Origin: Bacteroidales bacterium UBA4353
Lineage (GTDB): Bacteria > Bacteroidota > Bacteroidia > Bacteroidales > Paludibacteraceae
Reading direction: 5' to 3'
Length of the DNA: 14,341 bases
Assembly: GCA_002394025.1 (NCBI GenBank)
Contig: DGSV01000121.1
Span: 1-14,341, forward strand
Shown: piece after piece, positions 1-6,557 of the stretch
Layout: the number at the start of each line of letters is the position of its first letter
Numbering within the stretch: the first letter of the stretch is position 1
The notes under the pieces: model-generated
Seen by the model: only the letters and a program-made list of their open reading frames with translations
The model's database searches: none
What the model was told of the DNA's origin: nothing
Position numbers and translations under genes: made by a program

Positions 1-605
1 GTCCCTCGGCACGCTCCATACAGATAGACCTCAATCCTTTCACCCTTGTCGGCGCCACGACTCGTAGCGGTCTGCTGACAAGTCCACTCAGAGCACGCTT
101 TGGCATCAACTGTCACCTCGAATACTATGACGCGGCACTGCTCACAAAAATCGTTCAGCGCTCGGCACGACTGCTACGTGTGAGCATCGACAGCCACGCC
201 TCTGGCGAGATAGCACGCCGCAGCCGAGGCACACCGCGTATCGCCAATGCGCTGTTACGTCGCGTAAGAGATTTCGCACAAGTGAAAGGAAACGGCATTA
301 TTGACATAGATATTGCCAAATATGCCCTCGAAGCACTGAATATCGATACCTACGGACTTGACGAAATAGACAACAAACTCCTCAACACCATAATTGATAA
401 GTTCTCGGGCGGTCCGGTAGGTCTCACCACAATAGCCACCGCCATGGGCGAAGACCCCGGAACCGTGGAAGACGTCTATGAACCCTATCTGATAAAAGAA
501 GGTTTCATAAAACGCACACCGCGTGGCAGAGAAGTCACCGATAAGGCATACCAGCACCTCGGTAAGAGCCGCTACAAAGGCATCTCAGGCACGCTATTCG
601 ACTGA
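1..605 (+). CDS. ruvB: Holliday junction branch migration ATPase RuvB, 5'-truncated
   Basis: This is the C-terminal part of RuvB, the hexameric AAA+ motor that drives branch migration of Holliday junctions with RuvA and hands them to RuvC. The reading frame is open from position 3 and the gene begins before the window; the GTG at 180 is an internal valine, not a start. Seen in order: the sensor-1 stretch LVGATTRSG, the arginine-finger segment PLRARFG, the sensor-2 helix RGTPRIANALLRRVRDF, and the C-terminal winged-helix DNA-binding domain ending GKSRYKGISGTLFD. About 200 residues are present of a usual 330-345, so the Walker A and B motifs lie outside the window. The frame is intact to its TGA. 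The flippase gene starts 56 nt downstream on the same strand with no promoter match between, so the two are probably cotranscribed. Identification is secure. Confidence 0.97.
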   Translation, partial: PSARSIQIDLNPFTLVGATTRSGLLTSPLRARFGINCHLEYYDAALLTKIVQRSARLLRVSIDSHASGEIARRSRGTPRIANALLRRVRDFAQVKGNGIIDIDIAKYALEALNIDTYGLDEIDNKLLNTIIDKFSGGPVGLTTIATAMGEDPGTVEDVYEPYLIKEGFIKRTPRGREVTDKAYQHLGKSRYKGISGTLFD

Positions 606-661
606 CAACAGACAATAGCGGCATAACGCATCGCAAAAACAACAAAATCGACTTTTTGCTT

Positions 662-2140
662 ATGGCAGAAATGAAGACATTGGCAAAGGATACGGCAATA
701 TACGGCGTATCGAGCATCGTGGGCAAGTTTCTCAACTGGCTTCTGGTGCCGCTCTACACCTATGTGCTGCGCAGCCAAGCCGACTACGGCATCGTAACCA
801 ACCTCTACGCATGGACTGCGCTGCTACTCGTGATTCTCACCTACGGCATGGAAACGGGCTTTTTCCGCTTTGCCAACCGCGAGGATAAAAATTCTGCCGA
901 CGTATATATGACGATACTGGTCAGCATCTTCATCACCTCGGCGCTCTTTGCCACGCTATGTTGCTGCTTCTCGCACCCCATAGCCGCATGGATGGGATAT
1001 GAAGGTCATGAGGAATTTATCAGTATGTTGGCGGTGGTGGTTGCCATGGATGCTTTTGCCAGCATACCATTCGCGTATTTGCGCTACAAGCAACGCCCCA
1101 TACGCTTCGCGGTACTCAAACTACTTTTTGTGGCGCTTAACATAGCACTCAATATCTTCTTCCTAATCCTCTGCCCTCGCATACAACACCTGTCCATTAT
1201 CAGTGCATGGTATAACGCCGACTATGGTGTGGGCTATGTCTTCGTAGCCAATATCATTGCCACGACCATTCAGACCTTGTTCTTGCTGCCCGAAATCCTC
1301 GACGCGCGCCGCGGACGCTTCAGTGCTTCACTGCTCCGCGAACTCTTGCGCTACTCATTGCCGCTATTGGTGCTCGGAGTGGCGGGTATCATGAACCAAA
1401 CCCTTGACCGAATATTATTCCCGTTCCTCTATACGCAGCCTGACGCCCAAGAGCAGCTCGGCATTTACGGAGCCTGCTTCAAGGTGGCGATGGTGATGAT
1501 GATGTTCACGCAGGCCTTCCGATACGCCTATGAGCCCTACGTGTTCAGCAAACACAAGGACCGGAAGTCGGTGGAAGCCTACGCCGACGCCATGAAGTAC
1601 TACATCATCTTCTCGCTGCTCATCCTGCTGGGCATGGTGTTCTACCTCGACCTGCTCAAATTCATAATAGCTGAGAACTACTGGAGCGGACTTCGCGTGG
1701 TGCCCGTCGTGCTCTGGACCTACGTGTGCCAAGGCGTATATTTCAACTTCTCGGTCTGGTATAAACTCACCGACCGCACGCAGTGGGGCGCCTACTTCTC
1801 GCTTCTGGGACTACTGATAACCTTTGCCCTACAAGTGATTTTCGTGCCCACCATGGGCTATATGGCCTCGGCAGGCTCAAGCCTCGTGTGCTACCTCGTG
1901 ATTATGCTGCTCTCCTACTTCATCGGACAGAAATACATGCCTATTCCATATGACTTCAAGAGCATAGGACTCTATACGCTTCTTGCTGTGGCGTGCCTCA
2001 CCGTGAGCCACTTCACGGCGCATACGCAGCATTGGTATGTCAACTACGGCATCAACACGCTGCTCATTGTGGCATACATCGCCGTGGTGGCGCGACGCGA
2101 CTTCCCGCTCAAGGCGCTGCTAAAAACATTAAGGCGATAA
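662..2140 (+). CDS. Polysaccharide flippase (MATE/MOP superfamily, Wzx-like)
   Basis: This 492-residue inner-membrane protein is expected to flip lipid-linked sugar precursors across the membrane for envelope polysaccharide or O-antigen assembly. It is almost wholly hydrophobic, with about 14 predicted membrane helices, and the N-terminus AKDTAIYGVSSIVGKFLNW is the typical opening of the oligosaccharide flippase family in Bacteroidota. Other family-like segments are GFFRFA near residue 75 and FRYAYEPYVF in the middle. ATG 662 was chosen over an in-frame TTG at 656; ATG 671 is also possible, and no Shine-Dalgarno helps, as is usual in this phylum. It follows ruvB by 56 nt, a pairing I recall from other Bacteroidales. 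The exact lipid-linked substrate cannot be told. A MurJ-like role is a less likely alternative. Confidence 0.9.
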   Translation: MAEMKTLAKDTAIYGVSSIVGKFLNWLLVPLYTYVLRSQADYGIVTNLYAWTALLLVILTYGMETGFFRFANREDKNSADVYMTILVSIFITSALFATLCCCFSHPIAAWMGYEGHEEFISMLAVVVAMDAFASIPFAYLRYKQRPIRFAVLKLLFVALNIALNIFFLILCPRIQHLSIISAWYNADYGVGYVFVANIIATTIQTLFLLPEILDARRGRFSASLLRELLRYSLPLLVLGVAGIMNQTLDRILFPFLYTQPDAQEQLGIYGACFKVAMVMMMFTQAFRYAYEPYVFSKHKDRKSVEAYADAMKYYIIFSLLILLGMVFYLDLLKFIIAENYWSGLRVVPVVLWTYVCQGVYFNFSVWYKLTDRTQWGAYFSLLGLLITFALQVIFVPTMGYMASAGSSLVCYLVIMLLSYFIGQKYMPIPYDFKSIGLYTLLAVACLTVSHFTAHTQHWYVNYGINTLLIVAYIAVVARRDFPLKALLKTLRR

Positions 2141-2172
2141 TTTGGCTTTTCAAACAAAAATCGCTATCTTTG
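2141..2172 (+). promoter_or_regulatory. Bacteroidota-type promoter for the rubrerythrin gene
   Basis: TTTG at 2141-2144 and TATCTTTG at 2165-2172 are separated by 20 nt, matching the TTTG / TAnnTTTG pattern of primary sigma promoters in Bacteroidota. The -33 box begins directly after the flippase stop codon. Transcription would start near 2179, leaving an A-rich leader of about 45 nt before the ATG at 2226. This gives rubrerythrin its own transcript. Confidence 0.75.
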
Positions 2173-2225
2173 CTGACAACAAGACAACAGAAATACTAAT
2201 CATCACAAAAAAAACTTAACAAACT

Positions 2226-2774
2226 ATGTCAAAGAAATGGATTTGTAGTGTGTGCGGCTACGTACACGAGGGCCCGGAACCACCCGAGCGCTGCCCGCAA
2301 TGTAAACAACCGCGTGAAAAATTCACCGAAGTTAAGGATGACAAACTTGAGATGGCTACGGAGCATGTTCTCGGCGTTGCCAAAGGCTGTGACGAGGAGA
2401 TGATCAGGGACCTCAACGCCCATTTCATGGGCGAGGCGACAGAAGTAGGCATGTATCTGGCCATGAGCCGTCAGGCAGACCGCGAGGGCTATCCGGAAAT
2501 TGCTGCCGCTTTCCGCCAATACGCTTTTGAGGAGGCGGAACACTGCGCCAAATTCGCCGAACTGCTCGGCGACATCGTCTGGGATACCAAGACGAACCTC
2601 GAGAAACGCATGATGGCGGAGGCAGGAGCCTGCGCCGACAAGTTCCGCATAGCAAAACGAGCCAAAGCACTCGACCTCGACGCTATTCATGACACAGTAC
2701 ATGAAATGGCAAAAGACGAAGCGCGCCACGGCAGAGGCTTTGAAGGTCTCTACAATCGCTATTTTGGAAAATAG
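2226..2774 (+). CDS. Reverse rubrerythrin (rubredoxin + ferritin-like diiron; peroxide reductase)
   Basis: A 182-residue cytoplasmic non-haem iron protein expected to reduce hydrogen peroxide to water with electrons from NADH via a redox partner, protecting an anaerobe during oxygen exposure. Residues 1-36 are a rubredoxin domain with the Fe ligands C7, C10, C23 and C26 (CSVCGY and CPQCK). Residues 45-180 are a four-helix ferritin-like domain with diiron-type ligands around E70 and E73, E103-x-x-H106, and E165-x-x-H168. The domain order is the reverse of classical rubrerythrin, where rubredoxin is C-terminal; this matches the reverse rubrerythrins (NADH peroxidases) known from clostridia and other anaerobes. 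The gene is monocistronic, with its own promoter upstream and a strong hairpin downstream. No peroxide regulator site was recognised. Confidence 0.93.
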   Translation: MSKKWICSVCGYVHEGPEPPERCPQCKQPREKFTEVKDDKLEMATEHVLGVAKGCDEEMIRDLNAHFMGEATEVGMYLAMSRQADREGYPEIAAAFRQYAFEEAEHCAKFAELLGDIVWDTKTNLEKRMMAEAGACADKFRIAKRAKALDLDAIHDTVHEMAKDEARHGRGFEGLYNRYFGK

Positions 2775-2883
2775 GGGCTTTTTAGAACAAAGAAATAGGA
2801 ACGTGCTCATCAGCGCTATTTGACGGGTATGACACGTCCTTCACAATATTCAGTTCTCAAGAGTTCCGAAAGTTCTCTCCCTT

Positions 2884-2934
2884 AATACCACATCCGGCAA
2901 AGATATTAAGTATCTTTGCCGGATGTGGTATTTT
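2884..2934. terminator. Long perfect-stem hairpin between convergent genes
   Basis: Positions 2884-2905 and 2911-2932 form a perfect 22-bp inverted repeat around a 5-nt loop (TTAAG). On the plus strand the stem ends in a short T run (2931-2934). It lies 110 nt after the rubrerythrin stop codon and 23 nt before the stop of the convergent minus-strand gene, so it probably terminates both. The stem is longer than in most intrinsic terminators. Confidence 0.75.
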
Positions 2935-2956
2935 GCGTACTATCAGGTCCTCACTC

Positions 2957-4072
2957 TTACCACGTGAATGTCGCCAGCAGTGGGAAGTGGTCAGAACTGC
3001 CCTCGCGCAACGTGGTGAATTGCGACGTATGCATTTCCTTTGTATGCAGTATGTTATCAATGCGCACCCCGAGACCGTTATGATAATATGTATTACCAAA
3101 CCCTCTCTCGGCTTCAACATGCGCATCGAGCAAAGACTTGCGTATCTGATGATAGGTATAGGACACAGGTGTGTCGTTGAAGTCTCCGCAAATGATAGTC
3201 TTGTCAGGACTTTCGTCTCTCAGTTTCGCTATCTCTTCCGCCTGTTTGGCTCTGACACGTATACGCGGTGCCATACGCGTACGCATCGTTTCTCCTGCCT
3301 GACGGAACGAGTCGCCATTAGGATTTGTCTGCGCCTTATCTAACGAACTTAAGTCGTTGGCGTTGAAAGAAAAAGACTCAAGATGACAACATATCACGCG
3401 CACAGTATCGCCGTCAACATTCAGGTCGCAATACTGCGCCGCATTGCCTTTTGAGGATATACGGATACGCTTGCTGTTGATGATAGGGTACTTGCTGAAT
3501 GTCGCTACTCCGAAATGACGCCCGGCCTTTTCTGCGGAATAGGTAAAGAAATGATAGGGATAGGCTTTGAGAGCCAAGAGTATCTCTGTTTCGGTGATGT
3601 ATGAAGAATTATCGCTCACGGCAAACTCCTGTAAGCATACAACATCGGCATTGCGACTGCGGATATACTCCAAAGTCGGCGTATTTTTGTCGTACTTATC
3701 GAATGCCGCCACGTTATAAGTCATCACTGACAGCGTATGCTTATCAAACTTATGTTGTTGAACATCAGGAAATAAAGTGCAGGTATTTTTTACCTGTGAA
3801 TAACACAGCGCCATCGCCGCCAATGATAGCAGGAAGTACCATCGCAGGCAGAAGAGCCATACAAGGCAGAAGATGATATTGAGAACCAGCCAGACAGGAA
3901 ACAAAAGTCCGAGAAAGGCGAAAACAGTAGTGAAGCGAGCCGGAGATATATAGCATGACACGGCTCCTGCAAACAGCAAGGCTATTGCGGCGATATTAAG
4001 CAAAAGCAATAATGAGCGTGACAAAACACGCCCCAAACTCGGTCTTCTATTTGAAGATTCTTCGTTTCTCAT
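2957..4072 (-). CDS. Membrane-anchored endonuclease/exonuclease/phosphatase-fold protein
   Basis: A 371-residue protein with three hydrophobic helices at about residues 19-42, 48-75 and 78-92, then a periplasm- or surface-facing EEP domain at about 110-371. EEP motifs are complete: the MTYN asparagine at 120, the LQE metal-binding glutamate at 149, HLE at 230-232, GDFND at 296-300, IDNI near 338-341 and the catalytic SDH ending at H362. The fold covers phosphodiesterases acting on nucleic acids, phospholipids or sphingolipids; the substrate here cannot be told. The frame is open further upstream, but ATG 4072 is preferred because the conserved region starts there and it overlaps the preceding rhomboid gene by only 26 nt. 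It is the last gene of the rhomboid operon. All catalytic residues are present, so it is probably active. Confidence 0.85.
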   Translation of the reverse strand: MRNEESSNRRPSLGRVLSRSLLLLLNIAAIALLFAGAVSCYISPARFTTVFAFLGLLFPVWLVLNIIFCLVWLFCLRWYFLLSLAAMALCYSQVKNTCTLFPDVQQHKFDKHTLSVMTYNVAAFDKYDKNTPTLEYIRSRNADVVCLQEFAVSDNSSYITETEILLALKAYPYHFFTYSAEKAGRHFGVATFSKYPIINSKRIRISSKGNAAQYCDLNVDGDTVRVICCHLESFSFNANDLSSLDKAQTNPNGDSFRQAGETMRTRMAPRIRVRAKQAEEIAKLRDESPDKTIICGDFNDTPVSYTYHQIRKSLLDAHVEAERGFGNTYYHNGLGVRIDNILHTKEMHTSQFTTLREGSSDHFPLLATFTW

Positions 4073-4931
4073 CGTCCGTAAGGCTGTCATAGCCAGATGT
4101 TTTAATCTTGTTAAGTATGCGGCGGACATCTTCGCTATCGTCGTTGACATCCGCCTGTTCGGAACTCTGTCGTGCTTGAGCGCTATCGTCAGCCGTGATG
4201 TCATCAACGGTATTGTTAACTATGTTTTGCGCATAGTGGTACTGCTGTGTGTCCTGCTCCGTATCTTTCTTTTTCGATTCGAATAGTAGCATTAATTTAT
4301 CAGCGCAGTAGGCTATCGGTTTGCTGATATCCGTTCCGTTCTTGAACATCATGGCAAACACATAACCGCCAACAGCACCTCCCGCTATGAGAGCCAACGC
4401 TCCCGGTTGCTGAGTTCTGTTGACAACCATGAATAGAAGTATGGCGATTGCCACCCAGAGATATTTTACTGTCCCAAAGAACGGCATCAGAACCTTGCGT
4501 GAGTGGTTCATGGCTGCCGAGGCTGCCACCACTCCGGCTATAGCACCGTGGCAACCGACTATATATTGGGCGTTAAGCACTCCGCTGAGCATTTGGAATA
4601 CTACACCCGCCACAATGCCTGAAAAGAAAAATAAGGATGTGAGTTGGCGCCCCGAAAGGTCACGCAACATTAAACTGCCGGCTATGGATAGTGCCAAGAT
4701 ATCCATGAATGTGGCAACAAAGCCCAAAGAAACAAACATGTGCGTCACTATTGTCCATGGGCGCATCATTGTATCCAGAAAAGAGCCCGGAAGAGCCACG
4801 TAGTAATCCGCCATGGGAAAGATACTGCGCACAGCGAACATCACAATACTGACAACAATGATAATACTGACAAGGCTATTGGTTGCTGACTTGCCTTTGA
4901 TGTCTATAAAGAAGTTCTCTGCCCCTGTCAT
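4047..4931 (-). CDS. Rhomboid-family pseudoprotease (catalytic residues replaced)
   Basis: A 294-residue polytopic membrane protein with the rhomboid fold over residues 20-200 and a soluble C-terminal tail. Aligned by eye with its active neighbour and with E. coli GlpG, every catalytic position differs. The GxSG serine site reads GCHG (126-129), with H128 in place of serine. The TM6 motif AHxxG reads ALIAG, with L181 for the catalytic histidine. In TM2, A73 and D77 stand where the oxyanion histidine and asparagine should be. The structural glycines (G184-xxx-G188) remain, so the fold is likely kept and proteolysis lost. The tail ends in IKTSGYDSLTDDEKRRIFK (about 276-294), a short SHOCT-like motif seen on many Bacteroidota rhomboids. 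Its ATG overlaps the stop of the active rhomboid (ATGA, 4928-4931), so the two are translationally coupled. Confidence 0.88.
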   Translation of the reverse strand: MTGAENFFIDIKGKSATNSLVSIIIVVSIVMFAVRSIFPMADYYVALPGSFLDTMMRPWTIVTHMFVSLGFVATFMDILALSIAGSLMLRDLSGRQLTSLFFFSGIVAGVVFQMLSGVLNAQYIVGCHGAIAGVVAASAAMNHSRKVLMPFFGTVKYLWVAIAILLFMVVNRTQQPGALALIAGGAVGGYVFAMMFKNGTDISKPIAYCADKLMLLFESKKKDTEQDTQQYHYAQNIVNNTVDDITADDSAQARQSSEQADVNDDSEDVRRILNKIKTSGYDSLTDDEKRRIFK

Positions 4932-5620
4932 ATCTCACGTCTTTTTTTCCAGAAAAAGAGCAGCAATGCTCCGAATATCATACCCCCGAGATGCGCATAG
5001 TGCGCTACGTTGTCGAAGCTGAAATTGGCGACTCCCGCGAAGAGTTCCACAACGGCATATATAGCCACGAATATTCGGCTCGGGATAGGTATTGGCAGAA
5101 ATATGAACATCACCGAGGCTTCGGGGAATAGCCACCCGTAAGCCAACAGCAGTCCGAATACGGCTCCCGAAGCGCCGATGGTAATCAGCCTGTCAAGTAT
5201 CTGACTCTTGAAAGCCATGGCATTGACATCGCCTGCGGCAATAGCAATATCAAGTTGCTCAATAGTGCCATGCAGACTTGCCATCCACACAAGTTCCTGA
5301 ATCAGTGCCGCACCTATGCCGCATACGAAATAGTATATGATGAACTTTTTGGTTCCCAAGCCCTGCTCGGCGGCGGTGCCGAACATCCATAAGGCAAACA
5401 TATTAAAAAACAGGTGGGAAAAATTACCGTGCATGAACATATACGTCACTGTCTGGAGCAGGTTGAAGTGCTCCGCCCCTACATAATGCAGCCCCAAGGC
5501 ATTCTCAAGACGCACACCGGCAAAGCCACACACCAACTGACCCACGTAGCATAACACGGTAATCAACAGTAAGTGCTTGGTGGCAGGCATCATACGATCC
5601 CAAAACGAAAAATTTGACAT
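4928..5620 (-). CDS. Rhomboid intramembrane serine protease, catalytically complete
   Basis: A 230-residue six-TM rhomboid that would cleave transmembrane segments of client proteins inside the inner membrane. The catalytic dyad is visible: GASG at 149-152 with nucleophile S151, and AHLGG at 209-213 with H210. TM2 has the oxyanion motif HLFFN with H69 and N73, preceded by H64. An insertion at about residues 112-145 sits between TM3 and the serine helix, so it is longer than the GlpG core. The lysine/arginine-rich C-terminus (KKRREI) fits a cytosolic end. It is the first gene of a three-gene minus-strand operon and overlaps the dead rhomboid by 4 nt. A TACATTTG -7 box lies 23 nt upstream of the start. 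The natural substrate is unknown. Confidence 0.93.
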   Translation of the reverse strand: MSNFSFWDRMMPATKHLLLITVLCYVGQLVCGFAGVRLENALGLHYVGAEHFNLLQTVTYMFMHGNFSHLFFNMFALWMFGTAAEQGLGTKKFIIYYFVCGIGAALIQELVWMASLHGTIEQLDIAIAAGDVNAMAFKSQILDRLITIGASGAVFGLLLAYGWLFPEASVMFIFLPIPIPSRIFVAIYAVVELFAGVANFSFDNVAHYAHLGGMIFGALLLFFWKKRREI

Positions 5621-5642
5621 AAAGATTTTTATAATTTCATTG

Positions 5643-5650
5643 CAAATGTA
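5643..5650 (-). promoter_or_regulatory. Candidate -7 box for the rhomboid operon
   Basis: On the minus strand this reads TACATTTG, a full match to the Bacteroidota TAnnTTTG element, 23 nt upstream of the rhomboid ATG. No TTTG -33 box is found at the usual 19-21 nt, so the promoter is weaker or atypical. It is divergent from the HU promoter about 75-100 bp away. Confidence 0.5.
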
Positions 5651-5716
5651 GTGAAAAATTGACGATTTTTCTGCATTATGCTGTTATTTTAGTTTTTTTT
5701 TCAAAAAAAAGTTCTA

Positions 5717-5741
5717 ATTTGTTTTGAAAATCAAAACAAAT
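5717..5741. promoter_or_regulatory. Inverted repeat over the HU -33 box (candidate operator)
   Basis: ATTTGTTTTGA (5717-5727), spacer AAA, then TCAAAACAAAT (5731-5741): two perfect 11-bp arms covering the HU -33 box and most of the spacer to the -7 box. Its position suits an operator bound by a dimeric repressor, perhaps autoregulation by HU or control by another nucleoid protein. The function is inferred from position and symmetry only. Confidence 0.5.
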
Positions 5742-5753
5742 ATTATACATTTG
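5723..5753 (+). promoter_or_regulatory. Bacteroidota-type promoter for the HU gene
   Basis: TTTG at 5723-5726 and TACATTTG at 5746-5753 with a 19-nt spacer match the phylum consensus closely. Transcription would start near 5760, giving an AT-rich leader of about 55 nt before the ATG at 5815. The -33 box lies inside the 25-bp dyad described separately. Confidence 0.75.
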
Positions 5754-5814
5754 CATATCAAATTTCATCATAAAGCAAAACAAAACTCAATATTCATCTT
5801 AAATTTTTACTATC

Positions 5815-6081
5815 ATGACGAAATTAGAACTCGTAAACGCTATTGCTGAAGGCGCTGGCATCAGCAAAGCCGCTGCCAAGAAAGCTCTTGACGCTGGTCT
5901 TGACGCAATTGTAGCCGCTCTCAAGAAAAACGACGCTGTCATTCTTCCCGGTTTCGGTTCATTCAAGGCTGCTCTGCGCGCTGAACGCAAAGGTATCAAC
6001 CTGCGCACCAAAAAGCCCATCATCATTCCCGCCGCCAAGGTTGCAAAATTCAAACCCGGTAAAGAACTCAAAGAACTTTAA
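5815..6081 (+). CDS. HU-family DNA-binding protein
   Basis: An 88-residue histone-like protein that dimerises, bends DNA and compacts the nucleoid. The N-terminal helix pair MTKLELVNAIAEGAGISKAA, the hinge GFGSF (46-50), the beta-arm around residues 55-75 with the intercalating-proline segment IIIPAAKV, and the closing FKPGKELKEL are all typical of HU at normal length. The gene is monocistronic with a consensus promoter and an intrinsic terminator directly downstream, which suggests high expression. It is convergent with rnpA; in many Bacteroidales, as I recall, the position after rnpA holds yidD instead. Which of the several HU paralogues of the phylum this is cannot be decided here. Confidence 0.95.
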   Translation: MTKLELVNAIAEGAGISKAAAKKALDAGLDAIVAALKKNDAVILPGFGSFKAALRAERKGINLRTKKPIIIPAAKVAKFKPGKELKEL

Positions 6082-6102
6082 AAACATTTTTCTTAAGCAA
6101 CA

Positions 6103-6135
6103 AAAAAGCGCCAGCGTTATTCGCCGGCGCTTTTT
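6103..6135. terminator. Bidirectional intrinsic terminator between HU and rnpA
   Basis: An A-tract, the arm GCGCCAGCG (6108-6116), loop TTATT, the arm CGCCGGCGC (6122-6130) and TTTTT form a GC-rich hairpin with one A/C mismatch. The A and T flanks make it work in both directions. Its T-tract overlaps the rnpA stop codon (6134-6136), so it serves both convergent genes. Confidence 0.88.
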
Positions 6136-6550
6136 ATTTATCACCATTATCCGACACTTTGCGTCTCAATGTTTTCATCAGTTCGCGAACGGCGTTGTCA
6201 ACAGTATCGAATGTTTCTTCTTGTTTTGCGATAAAGAATAGCGCTATACATATTTTCTTACCCTGTTCGCGACATGCGTTTATCAGGTCGTGGTGTCTTG
6301 TCCTCACCGCCTCGCGCATGAGTCTTTTTCTACGATTGCGCTCCACGGCATGGCGGAATAATTTCTTGCGCGCCACAAAGAGGTATTTGACGTCCGTATC
6401 GTTCTGCTCCGGCAGCTCCGGCAGTATCAGGTACTTGCACGACAAAGGGTATGACTTGAGCCATTTACCGTCAGCCATCAGTGTGGTGAGCAGCTTCTGG
6501 CTCTTGATACTAAAATCGCGCGGGAGGGTATTATAACGCGCTTCTGGCAT
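6134..6550 (-). CDS. rnpA: Ribonuclease P protein component
   Basis: A 138-residue basic protein that binds the RNase P RNA and helps it recognise and cleave the 5' leader of pre-tRNAs. The signature helix RNRRKRLMREAVR (71-83), preceded by FVARKKLFRHAVE, is the RNR motif of the family. The N-terminal part holds the expected SYPLSCKYLIL strand. ATG 6550 is the natural start, 7 nt after the hemD-like stop, so the two are co-transcribed. The stop codon lies inside the terminator shared with HU. Usual bacterial partners are absent: rpmH is not upstream and yidD is not downstream within the window. Confidence 0.95.
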   Translation of the reverse strand: MPEARYNTLPRDFSIKSQKLLTTLMADGKWLKSYPLSCKYLILPELPEQNDTDVKYLFVARKKLFRHAVERNRRKRLMREAVRTRHHDLINACREQGKKICIALFFIAKQEETFDTVDNAVRELMKTLRRKVSDNGDK

Positions 6551-6557
6551 ACCTTGT

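Noticed and set aside
1415..1732. Histidine-rich minus-strand frame (HHHHH) that could look like a metal-binding protein
   Set aside because: The histidines arise from reading the ATG-rich stretch of the flippase gene backwards; no independent support.
2229..2810. 193-residue open frame on the minus strand opposite rubrerythrin
   Set aside because: It lies fully over a gene with all iron ligands in place, has no family resemblance and no start signals.
2775..2883. Small RNA or riboswitch between rubrerythrin and the hairpin
   Set aside because: No promoter and no recognised fold; the stretch is best explained as the 3' untranslated region.
4073..4207. Upstream extension of the EEP protein to residue M at 4207
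   Set aside because: It would overlap the rhomboid gene by 161 nt, and the added 45 residues are the antisense-free shifted reading of the rhomboid tail with no domain similarity.
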